Origin: Bacteroidetes/Chlorobi group bacterium ChocPot_Mid
GTDB taxonomy: Bacteria; Bacteroidota; Ignavibacteria; Kapaibacteriales; UBA2268
Assembly: GCA_003731675.1 (NCBI GenBank)
Contig: RCNQ01000279.1
Location: 1 to 5,541, forward strand
Length of the DNA stretch: 5,541 nt
Reading direction: 5' to 3'
Each line of letters begins with the position of its first letter. Position 1 is the stretch's first letter. The notes beneath the pieces were generated by a model, which saw only the letters and a list, made by a program, of their open reading frames with translations, was not told the DNA's origin and did not search any database. A program made the position numbers and the translations under genes. Positions 1-5,541 of the stretch are shown in pieces.

Positions 1-1692
1 AAGTTGAATTACTCCGTCATGCAAAGCTGAATACCAAAATTTTCTGAAATCAACCATTGTGCCTGCAATCGGATAGACTTCTTTTTCCCATCTGTCCATC
101 AGATATTTGTGGTAATTATTTTCGGAATATGCTCCTGAAATCCATCCCAGCAAAATAGCTTCTTTTTGTCTTGTGTCATACAAAGGTGCTATAACAGGTT
201 GTTGAAGTGAATAAATACCGCTTCTTAAATTGAAGTCATTCCAGCTTTCCAAAGCATGATTGATTGGCAAAACGAAATCGTTATTTTTACAGGATTCGTT
301 GTGCATTTCTACTAATGATATCTTTGTGCCTGCTTTGTTCCAGAGTTCATTTGATAGATTAAAATGAAAAACAGGATTGACATCAAAATTTATTACTACC
401 GCAACTTTTCCGTTCCTCAGATTATCAACAAAATCATTTATCCCGTTAAGTGGCTTCTGAAGAATATTAAGTTCTGAAAAATTGAAAAGTTTATTATTAT
501 TCAGCATAGTATTCAAAAGAATCACTGCTTTGTGCATAGCTACAGGAAGTTTTTCTCCTGCGAGCACTAATGACTTTTCTTTGTTAGCGACCAAATCATC
601 AATGAGATATTTGATTTTCTTTTCATCAATTCCGTTTGCATTTGCGAACTGTCTGTAATTTGAATTTGAATATTTTTTAACGCTGTTCTGTCCAACTGCA
701 ACGTTTTGCAACCTTGCGGAAACCTCGTCAATAATGATGAAAATCAATTCCATTTGTTTTTCGGGACTGAGTCTGAATCTGTAATCTGCATTCATACCAG
801 TCATACTCATTGCTGATTCGGCTGAATACAATCTGCTGAAATTATCCAAATCTTCAACATTGCGTTTACTTGCAAATTGTCGAACCTGCACAGGCACATT
901 GCCTTCGGTGCCAAGAAAATCAGATTCAAAAGCCAATATTATTTTTGCATCTTCGAGCTTCACTGATGGTAAATCTTCTGTGCCAAAGCTATCCCTCCAA
1001 GCCAATCTGCTGTTGTTGTCATTATGCAACTCATAAGAATAAATTTTTGCAGTAGGAAATTTAGCAACAAAATCATCGAATAATTTTTTCTGTGTTGGTG
1101 AAATCACAGAATGAGTAATAATTGCGATTTCCTTGCCGGAAGAAACAGCACTGTTAAGCTTTGAAATAATTTCTGCATCAGCAGAAGCCCAGTCGGTTTT
1201 AATCATATCATCTTTATTCAGTATCAGCTTACTCCCTGATTTCTTCAAAGGATTTTGCAATCTGTCGGGGTCATATAGCCCTAAAATGTTTGCTTGTGCC
1301 TGAGATGAAATCTTGCCGTTGAATATCGGATGGTCGGGATTACCGTCAATTTTTATTGGTCTCCCTTCCCTTGTCTTAATTAAAACACTGCTACCATCAT
1401 TCAAAGTAGATGCATAGTAAATTGAATCACCATAATTTGCATATTCAGGTTTGTCGTTGTAAGAGATAATCTCTCCTTTGTCACGGTAATTGTTGCAACT
1501 TGCCAATGCAAATGCAGAAGAAGCTCCAAGCAATGCTACAAATTTCCTACGAGACATAGGAGGGAGCTTTTCAACTTCAAATTCCTCTTTGACTGAATCC
1601 GGAAATTCACCTGTTTCGGCTCTACCGTTGTAAAATTCATTTACACTTTTCCAAAATTCTTTGTTTGGTTCTAAACTATTATTATTGTTCAT
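1..1692 (-). CDS. actB: ActB, molybdopterin-oxidoreductase-like subunit of alternative complex III (N-terminal 564 residues, partial)
   Basis: The frame is open from an ATG at 1692 to the window edge with no stop, giving the first 564 residues. This is probably a little over half of ActB, which usually has about 1000 residues. Residues 1-66 form the extended Tat-like leader of this family: an FWKSVNEFYNG segment near residue 13, then MSRRKFVALLGASSAFALASC with the twin arginines at 48-49 and a lipobox-like Cys at 66. This suggests export and lipid anchoring on the outer face of the membrane. The molybdopterin-family fold follows, with KTREGRPIKIDGNPDHP (106-122), QAQANILGLYDPDRLQNP (131-148), DVNP (438-441) and LPINHALESW (475-484). 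The only cysteines visible are 66 and 468, so the N-terminal CxxC cluster of active molybdoenzymes is absent. That fits ActB, whose domain has lost Moco. The Fe-S-binding C-terminal half should lie beyond position 1. An AAGGA ribosome site at 1702-1706 supports the start, which overlaps the upstream stop by one base. Known role: electron transfer in quinol oxidation. An unrelated Moco enzyme is unlikely given the adjacent ActA. Confidence 0.93.
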   Translation of the reverse strand, partial: MNNNNSLEPNKEFWKSVNEFYNGRAETGEFPDSVKEEFEVEKLPPMSRRKFVALLGASSAFALASCNNYRDKGEIISYNDKPEYANYGDSIYYASTLNDGSSVLIKTREGRPIKIDGNPDHPIFNGKISSQAQANILGLYDPDRLQNPLKKSGSKLILNKDDMIKTDWASADAEIISKLNSAVSSGKEIAIITHSVISPTQKKLFDDFVAKFPTAKIYSYELHNDNNSRLAWRDSFGTEDLPSVKLEDAKIILAFESDFLGTEGNVPVQVRQFASKRNVEDLDNFSRLYSAESAMSMTGMNADYRFRLSPEKQMELIFIIIDEVSARLQNVAVGQNSVKKYSNSNYRQFANANGIDEKKIKYLIDDLVANKEKSLVLAGEKLPVAMHKAVILLNTMLNNNKLFNFSELNILQKPLNGINDFVDNLRNGKVAVVINFDVNPVFHFNLSNELWNKAGTKISLVEMHNESCKNNDFVLPINHALESWNDFNLRSGIYSLQQPVIAPLYDTRQKEAILLGWISGAYSENNYHKYLMDRWEKEVYPIAGTMVDFRKFWYSALHDGVIQL

Positions 1693-1880
1693 CAGGATTT
1701 ATCCTTATTATTTCTCTTAACTGCTAATGGATGTATTTTCACTTTCAACTTATTTTGACTTACTTTTTTGTCTGCACTGAAAATCTTTATTGGATTTGCA
1801 GTTGCCAATAACCCCGCAAAGCCAGCAAATAACGAGCTTTTCAGCACATTTCTTCTTGATACTTTTTTATCATCATTCAT
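1692..1880 (-). CDS. small Tat-signal peptide between actA and actB, function unknown
   Basis: This is a 62-residue protein starting MNDDKKVSRRNVLK. The twin-arginine motif SRRNVLK is followed by a hydrophobic stretch (SSLFAGFAGLLATA), then a short, basic tail of about 30 residues ending HPLAVKRNNKDKS. There is no room for a folded enzymatic domain and there are no cysteines. The ATG at 1880 is chosen because AAGGA lies 7 bases upstream (1888-1892). The longer in-frame ATG at 1913 has no such site. The stop TGA shares its A with the actB start (TGATG), so the two genes are probably translationally coupled. Comparable tiny Tat-signal proteins are known next to formate dehydrogenase genes, where their role is poorly defined. 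By analogy this could be an assembly or translocation helper, or a small accessory subunit of ACIII, but that is inference. I do not recognise the tail. Confidence 0.75.
   Translation of the reverse strand: MNDDKKVSRRNVLKSSLFAGFAGLLATANPIKIFSADKKVSQNKLKVKIHPLAVKRNNKDKS
1702..1706 (-). promoter_or_regulatory. ribosome binding site of actB, inside the small Tat gene
   Basis: AAGGA lies 9 bases before the actB ATG at 1692 and sits within the last codons of the preceding gene. Most of it falls in a 12-base palindrome (AGGAT-AA-ATCCT on the minus strand, 1694-1705). Together with the TGATG overlap this suggests actB translation depends on ribosomes finishing the small gene. Confidence 0.5.
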
Positions 1881-1887
1881 AATTTCA

Positions 1888-1892
1888 TCCTT
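1888..1892 (-). promoter_or_regulatory. ribosome binding site of the small Tat gene
   Basis: AAGGA lies 7 bases before the ATG at 1880 on the minus strand. It decides between this start and the upstream in-frame ATG at 1913, which is preceded only by AT-rich sequence. Confidence 0.6.
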
Positions 1893-1925
1893 TTGTTTTA
1901 TTGTCGTTTTCATTGTATCAAATAA

Positions 1926-2498
1926 TTATCTGTGACAAGCACTGCATTGCACAGGACCGAGTTTAATCTTATCTGAAAGCTCAGGCATTCTGTCGTGTGC
2001 GTTTCTATGGCAACTCAGGCACTGTCCCATTCTGAATGACTGCTTCTGTGAAACAACATCCATACTTGCAACATCACCATGGCAATGCACACAATTAATT
2101 CCTTTGGCAACATGCACACTGTGATTGAAATAAGCATAATCAGGGACTTTGTGAATTCTCTTCCAAAGAATTGGTTTCTTGTCAAAATAGTAGCTTATTA
2201 ATTTCTGTATCTCCGGCTTATCTCTTCTTGCAACAGAATGGCAATTCATGCAAATACTTGGTGAGGGTATGCTTGCATGCCTTGTCTTCTCCACACCTGT
2301 ATGGCAGTACTGACAATCAATACTGAGTTTGCCAGCGTGTATCGCATGAGAAAATTTTATCGGTTGTTCAGGTTCGTATCCTACGCTGTCTCTTGCCGCT
2401 TTTGTAGCAAAAAAAGTGATTACAAAAGCCGAAAGAATAAACCCAACGGTGATTGGTACTCTGATTTTAAGTATTCTGTCTAAATGTAGTTTTTTCAC
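1926..2498 (-). CDS. actA: ActA, pentaheme cytochrome c subunit of alternative complex III
   Basis: This 190-residue protein has one N-terminal membrane segment (about 15-33) that acts as an uncleaved anchor or signal, followed by a periplasmic domain with five CxxCH heme c motifs: CQYCH (62-66), CMNCH (83-87), CVHCH (136-140), CLSCH (160-164) and CSACH (185-189). Extra histidines in FSHAIHAGK (49-57) and YFNHSVHVAKG (123-133) are placed as in ActA and are likely axial ligands. Known role: the hemes carry electrons from the quinol-oxidising part of ACIII toward the monoheme subunit or the oxidase. The short form resembles the Rhodothermus-type ActA. The fifth heme motif is followed by only one Arg before the stop. 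The start is GTG at 2498, with AAGG 7 bases upstream (2506-2509). The position directly before actB (apart from the small Tat gene) supports the call. Other multiheme families such as NrfH have four hemes and a different spacing. Confidence 0.92.
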   Translation of the reverse strand: MKKLHLDRILKIRVPITVGFILSAFVITFFATKAARDSVGYEPEQPIKFSHAIHAGKLSIDCQYCHTGVEKTRHASIPSPSICMNCHSVARRDKPEIQKLISYYFDKKPILWKRIHKVPDYAYFNHSVHVAKGINCVHCHGDVASMDVVSQKQSFRMGQCLSCHRNAHDRMPELSDKIKLGPVQCSACHR

Positions 2499-2535
2499 AA
2501 TCCTGCCTTTTTAATTTTACATTTACCAAATTTTT

Positions 2536-2543
2536 CAAATATA
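2536..2543 (-). promoter_or_regulatory. possible -7 promoter element upstream of actA
   Basis: TATATTTG in the 54-base gap before actA matches the Bacteroidota -7 consensus TAnnTTTG, and would give a leader of roughly 30 bases. I see no good -33 TTTG at the right distance upstream, and the region is very AT-rich, so a chance match is quite possible. If real, actA and the genes after it could be transcribed separately from the cbb3 genes. Confidence 0.2.
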
Positions 2544-2552
2544 ACAAAAATC

Positions 2553-3272
2553 CTATTTTTTCATTTCATGCTGACAACATTTCCCTTTTTCACTGACATG
2601 GTCAGGAAGCACCGGGCTAACAAAAGGAATTCCAAGCGACAATCCCCTTAAAATCAAAATTACGGCTACCAGACCTATTCCTACGGGTATCAGTTTATTT
2701 ATTTTCCTTCTTATACCCAGGGAAATCATCGTTTTTACGTTGAATACAACCGCAAGCATCGGCAGTGTTCCCAATCCGAAAAACAGCATAAATGTCATCG
2801 AACCCAATACCGAACCATAAGCTACTGATGCTATCAATGCAGTATAAACCAATCCGCAGGGCAACAGTCCATTCAAAATTCCAATGAGCAATAATGAACT
2901 TATTGTCTTCACCTGAAACACCTTTCTAAATGCGGTTTTCAGACTGTCAGATGCTTTTTTGATAATGCCGATATCTGCTAACACTGTCTCCCATTTTTTT
3001 GGAATAACAACAATAATCAGCAACAAGACACCTGCAATAGCAGAAACAATTTCCTGATAACCTGCAAGACTGACAGCCGTTCCGAGAAGACCAACCAAAG
3101 CACCCATTACAACATAAGTAACTGTCCTGCCCAGATTGTAAACAATGCTGTCAATAAAAATTGATATTTTATTATCATTTCTCGAAGGAATTGCTATCGC
3201 TATCGGACCGCACATGCCAAGGCAATGCAAACTTCCTATCAATCCCATAATCAAACCGCTTACTATTTCCAT
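2553..3272 (-). CDS. TauE/SafE-family (DsbD_2-like) membrane protein linked to cbb3 assembly
   Basis: This 239-residue protein has about six hydrophobic segments (near 1-28, 45-66, 73-90, 122-150, 155-178 and 194-215). Diagnostic motifs are GSLHCLGMCGP (13-23), with Cys17 and Cys21, and NGLLPCGLVY (134-143), with Cys139. This pattern is typical of proteins annotated sulfite exporter TauE/SafE or cytochrome c biogenesis transmembrane region, distantly related to CcdA/DsbD. The tail ends KGKCCQHEMKK, so Cys232, Cys233 and His235 could bind metal. Members often sit next to ccoG and ccoH. The likely role is thiol-electron or copper handling during oxidase assembly; this is inferred from context, and sulfite export is not supported. 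The ATG at 3272 is 6 bases after the ccoH stop, so the genes are co-transcribed and probably coupled. The usual cbb3 genes ccoI (copper ATPase) and ccoS are not seen here. Confidence 0.82.
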   Translation of the reverse strand: MEIVSGLIMGLIGSLHCLGMCGPIAIAIPSRNDNKISIFIDSIVYNLGRTVTYVVMGALVGLLGTAVSLAGYQEIVSAIAGVLLLIIVVIPKKWETVLADIGIIKKASDSLKTAFRKVFQVKTISSLLLIGILNGLLPCGLVYTALIASVAYGSVLGSMTFMLFFGLGTLPMLAVVFNVKTMISLGIRRKINKLIPVGIGLVAVILILRGLSLGIPFVSPVLPDHVSEKGKCCQHEMKK

Positions 3273-3278
3273 TTTATC

Positions 3279-3728
3279 TCACTGTATTGTTATTTTTTCC
3301 TCGTTGTAATAAGTCGAATCGCCGTCAAACCAGTCAATTTTCATCACCCATAATCCCTTTGCCAGTTGCCTCGAATCTATTACCTGAAAATTATTATCAT
3401 TCACATTCAATCTGATTTTCCTGTCAGCAGAAGCATCAGAAGGTCTGTAGAGCAAAACACTACCTTCGATTTTTTTTCCTTTTACTTCTTCAGGGAACTG
3501 AATAGCAATAGTGCTTGCACCCTGCACAATATTCAAATTTCCTTCCAATCGCTTTGCCCTTTCTGCCTTATGAATTGTCTGCTGATAAGCAAGTTCATCA
3601 TTGTAGTAATTCTCAGTAACAAGGTCAGTCCTTTGGAAAAAACTGAATACTACATTTCCAATAAGGAACAGAACGAATGCAGAATAAAAAACTGCAATTC
3701 CCCATCCCCAATTAAATTTTATCTTCAT
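3279..3728 (-). CDS. ccoH: CcoH/FixH, cbb3 oxidase assembly protein
   Basis: This is a 149-residue protein with one N-terminal membrane segment (about 8-30, beginning NWGWGIAVFYSAFVLFLIG) and a periplasmic domain predicted to be rich in beta strands. The sequence DLVTENYYNDELAYQQTI just after the membrane span, and the closing GLWVMKIDWFDGDSTYYNEE, are characteristic of the FixH family. Known role: CcoH is needed for stable assembly of the cbb3 oxidase and contacts its subunits in the membrane. The start is the ATG at 3728, with GAGGTG four bases upstream (3733-3738). A longer in-frame start, TTG at 3740, lies inside this ribosome site and is discarded. The gene follows ccoG by 25 bases and precedes the SafE-like gene by 6. 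Confidence 0.9.
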   Translation of the reverse strand: MKIKFNWGWGIAVFYSAFVLFLIGNVVFSFFQRTDLVTENYYNDELAYQQTIHKAERAKRLEGNLNIVQGASTIAIQFPEEVKGKKIEGSVLLYRPSDASADRKIRLNVNDNNFQVIDSRQLAKGLWVMKIDWFDGDSTYYNEEKITIQ

Positions 3729-3732
3729 AACA

Positions 3733-3738
3733 CACCTC
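3733..3738 (-). promoter_or_regulatory. ribosome binding site of ccoH
   Basis: GAGGTG ends 4 bases before the ATG at 3728. This places the ccoH start at 3728 and rules out the upstream TTG at 3740, which overlaps the site. Confidence 0.6.
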
Positions 3739-3753
3739 AATGTTCAATTTTAA

Positions 3754-5232
3754 TTAAATCCCAGGTCCCGAAAAAATAGTTTTCTCGGAATCCACTTTAT
3801 CTTTTCCGTTAAAAAGTAATATCTTTATCTTATTCTTTGAACTTTTCAATTCTTTTCTCGGAATCTCCAAAAGGAAAGTACCTTCGAGCATTTCCTCTGC
3901 CTTGACAACAAGTTTATCTTTCCCGATGATTTTAAATTTCCCGCTGAAATCCTCAGTAACAAATTTAATATCCATATTATCGAATGACTTGTTAATTAGC
4001 TTGACAGTATAAATATTTACCACATTTCCTTTTTCATTAATAAAAAAAGTAGAACCTTTCGCTCTCAGTATTGTAGCTTCGACAGGTGACCTGCTAATCA
4101 AAAATATAAAAAAGACTGAAAGCAATGCAACCAGAATAATTGAGTAAAAAGCCAATCTTGGTGTAAACCTGAATTTCTGACGGTTTTCAATATTACTTAT
4201 CGAAGAATACTTAATCAAACCTCTCGGCTTATTGATGCTGTCCATTATACTGTCGCAAGCATCAATACAAGCAGTGCAATTGACACATTCCAACTGTAAA
4301 CCATTCCTGATATCAATCCCTGTCGGACAAACTCTGACGCAAGCACCACAATCAATGCAATCTCCTTTTTCTGAATTGTTAATTGTCAATTGTGAATTGT
4401 GATTTTCTGATTCACTGCTCTTTTTTCTTTTCTCTCCTTTGACTTTACCTCTTGGTTCTCCTCTTTTGTCGTCATAAGCAACTATTATCGAATTTTTATC
4501 AAGCAAAACAGATTGAAGTCTTCCGTAAGGACAAACAAAAGTACATGCCTGCTCCCTGAACCATGAGTAGTTTATATACATAGCCAACGAGACAACAGAC
4601 AAGGCAACAATCCCCGCCAAATATCCCGATGGATTTACAAACAGCATATTATATACTCCGTCAATACTAAGTATATATGACAGCAAGACGGAATTGACAA
4701 TAAAAGCAATGGCAATAAAAAAAAGATGTTTTATCATTTTCCTTAAAGTCTTGCTCAAATTCCACGGGGACTTTGCTAACGATTTTTGCTTGTTTGCATT
4801 TCCTTCAATAAAATATTCAATTTTGCGAAATACCAGTTCCATAAAAATCGTCTGCGGACATGCCCAACCACAAAATATCCTCCCAAAGATTGCCGTAAAA
4901 AGCACCACGAAGACTGCAAAGGAAAGAAATCCTATTGCAAAAATATAAAAATCATGAGGAAACCAGATACTCCCAAACAAAATGAATTTCCTGTCAATGA
5001 CATCTATCAAAAAATAGGGCTGACCCTTGTATTTAATAAATGGCAAAATAAAAAAAACAGCCAACAACGAAAAACCTACAAATAACCTTGCCCTGTGGAA
5101 TCTTCCTGATGGTTTTGTCGGATAAATCCATATACGTTTACCCGAAGTATCAATATTTGATACCCTATCCCTGTAAGAAACACCAGTCTCTGTTATCAGC
5201 TTATCATTACTATCATCAATATTTTCTGTCAA
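3754..5232 (-). CDS. ccoG: CcoG, polyferredoxin-type cbb3 oxidase assembly protein
   Basis: This 492-residue membrane protein has hydrophobic spans near 48-66, 93-115, 168-190, 203-222 and 361-380. Conserved cysteine motifs are GRIFCGWACPQ (117-127) and EQACTFVCPYGRLQ (227-240). A ferredoxin-like pair of 4Fe-4S motifs follows: CIDCGACVRVCP (292-303) and CVNCTACIDACD (316-327). Residues from about 381 to the end form the Ig-like FixG C-terminal domain. Known role: CcoG reduces Cu(II) to Cu(I) for the binuclear centre of cbb3 oxidase. All cluster cysteines are present, so the protein looks functional. The linker between GEPRGK (258-263) and GDCIDC (290-295) seems longer than usual and contains residues encoded by a heptamer repeat. 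The start is probably TTG at 5232: the first Met after it is residue 131, well past the conserved N-terminus (YRDRVSNIDTSGKRIWIYP, 20-38). AGGA lies only 2 bases upstream, so the exact start is less sure. It follows ccoP by 47 bases. Confidence 0.93.
   Translation of the reverse strand: MTENIDDSNDKLITETGVSYRDRVSNIDTSGKRIWIYPTKPSGRFHRARLFVGFSLLAVFFILPFIKYKGQPYFLIDVIDRKFILFGSIWFPHDFYIFAIGFLSFAVFVVLFTAIFGRIFCGWACPQTIFMELVFRKIEYFIEGNANKQKSLAKSPWNLSKTLRKMIKHLFFIAIAFIVNSVLLSYILSIDGVYNMLFVNPSGYLAGIVALSVVSLAMYINYSWFREQACTFVCPYGRLQSVLLDKNSIIVAYDDKRGEPRGKVKGEKRKKSSESENHNSQLTINNSEKGDCIDCGACVRVCPTGIDIRNGLQLECVNCTACIDACDSIMDSINKPRGLIKYSSISNIENRQKFRFTPRLAFYSIILVALLSVFFIFLISRSPVEATILRAKGSTFFINEKGNVVNIYTVKLINKSFDNMDIKFVTEDFSGKFKIIGKDKLVVKAEEMLEGTFLLEIPRKELKSSKNKIKILLFNGKDKVDSEKTIFSGPGI
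4374..4401. repeat. four-unit tandem heptamer AATTGTN inside ccoG
   Basis: On the plus strand the units are AATTGTT, AATTGTC, AATTGTG and AATTGTG, exactly contiguous over 28 bases and differing only in the seventh base. In ccoG this reads as NSQLTINN and neighbours, in the linker between GEPRGK and the first 4Fe-4S motif. Short repeats of this kind are, as I recall, scattered in some Bacteroidota and cyanobacterial genomes. It leaves the reading frame intact. Confidence 0.8.
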
Positions 5233-5279
5233 TATCCTAATAAATAACCAAATTTTAAAAGTTAACTAATATAAAAAAA

Positions 5280-5541
5280 TTATTTTCCTTCATACAAATC
5301 ACCCTGCGGTGCTTTTGGATTCGGAGGATTAGTCCCGTGCAGAGACATAACATAACTCGCCAGAGCCAGAATGTCATTAGATTTAAAAGTAGCTTTCCAC
5401 GAAATCATTCCTTTTTCCGGCACACCCAGTGCTATAGTTTTAGCAATGTTATTAATACCATTCCCGTGAATCCAATAGTTATCCGGTAGGTTTGGACCTA
5501 TTCCTCCTTCTCCCATTGCTCCGTGGCAAGCGGCACAATTA
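5280..5541 (-). CDS. ccoP: CcoP, cytochrome c subunit of cbb3 oxidase (C-terminal heme domain, partial)
   Basis: Only the last 86 residues are in the window; the gene continues upstream past 5541. The visible part opens with a heme c motif, CAACH, followed by GAMGEGGIGPNLPDNYW, a class I cytochrome c domain. The Met in PEKGMISW (visible residue 45) is the expected axial ligand, and a C-terminal helix follows (SNDILALASYVMSLHG). This is the pattern of the second heme domain of CcoP, which receives electrons from a donor and passes them to CcoO. The tail GTNPPNPKAPQGDLYEGK resembles that of Bacteroidota CcoP. The Met at 5516 lies after the heme motif and is not a start. ccoG and ccoH immediately downstream support the cbb3 assignment. 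A different monoheme cytochrome c is possible because the rest of the protein is not visible. Confidence 0.88.
   Translation of the reverse strand, partial: NCAACHGAMGEGGIGPNLPDNYWIHGNGINNIAKTIALGVPEKGMISWKATFKSNDILALASYVMSLHGTNPPNPKAPQGDLYEGK

Noticed and set aside
870..1055. Plus-strand open frame with several cysteines
   Set aside because: It is antisense to actB, and the Cys-rich look is a by-product of the opposite-strand codons.
1692..1913. The small Tat gene as a broken or frameshifted N-terminus of ActB
   Set aside because: ActB has its own complete leader and ATG after the TGATG overlap, and the small gene has its own ribosome site.
2277..2483. Plus-strand open frame
   Set aside because: It is antisense to actA, whose five heme motifs fix the coding frame.
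3366..3779. Plus-strand 137-codon open frame
   Set aside because: It lies antisense to ccoH, which has a strong family match, and its product is low-complexity with no recognisable domain.
4694..5085. Two overlapping plus-strand open frames
   Set aside because: Both are antisense to the conserved, membrane-spanning part of ccoG and show no domain.
5233..5279. AGTTAACT palindrome in the ccoP-ccoG gap as an Fnr-type operator or terminator
   Set aside because: It is only 8 bases, does not match the Fnr consensus TTGAT-N4-ATCAA, and has no GC-rich stem or clear T-run in the right place.
5280..5516. A separate 78-residue gene starting at the Met at 5516
   Set aside because: The frame continues upstream to the window edge and includes the CAACH heme motif, so the Met is internal to a partial CcoP.

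Overview
All genes in this window are on the minus strand and so read from high to low coordinates. Together they form one respiratory locus. The DNA is AT-rich, genes are tightly packed, and no gap between genes exceeds about 55 bases. Protein hallmarks point to the Bacteroidota/Chlorobiota/Ignavibacteria (FCB) group: a five-heme ActA, an ActB with the extended Tat-like N-terminus, and a CcoP ending in TNPPNPKAPQGDLYEGK. The phylum-level call is an inference from remembered family members, not from a search.

Layout in transcription order: (1) 5541-5280, the C-terminal part of a cytochrome c that is almost certainly CcoP of a cbb3 oxidase; (2) 5232-3754, CcoG, the Fe-S assembly factor of cbb3; (3) 3728-3279, CcoH/FixH; (4) 3272-2553, a TauE/SafE (DsbD_2-like) membrane protein that commonly accompanies cbb3 assembly genes; (5) 2498-1926, ActA, the pentaheme cytochrome of alternative complex III (ACIII); (6) 1880-1692, a 62-residue peptide that is little more than a Tat signal; (7) 1692-1, the first 564 residues of ActB, running off the window. 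ActB is open to the edge without a stop and occupies the whole first 1.7 kb.

Together this is the end of a cbb3 oxidase operon followed directly by the start of an ACIII operon. ACIII oxidises menaquinol and passes electrons to cytochrome c or directly to an oxidase. The cbb3 enzyme would be the natural acceptor here, replacing the usual bc1 complex. CcoG, CcoH and the SafE-like protein would serve copper and cofactor assembly of the oxidase.

Most of the window is a known type of system. The least explained items are the tiny Tat-signal gene between actA and actB, and a four-unit AATTGTN heptamer repeat inside the linker of CcoG. No RNA gene, CRISPR array, mobile element or convincing terminator was seen.
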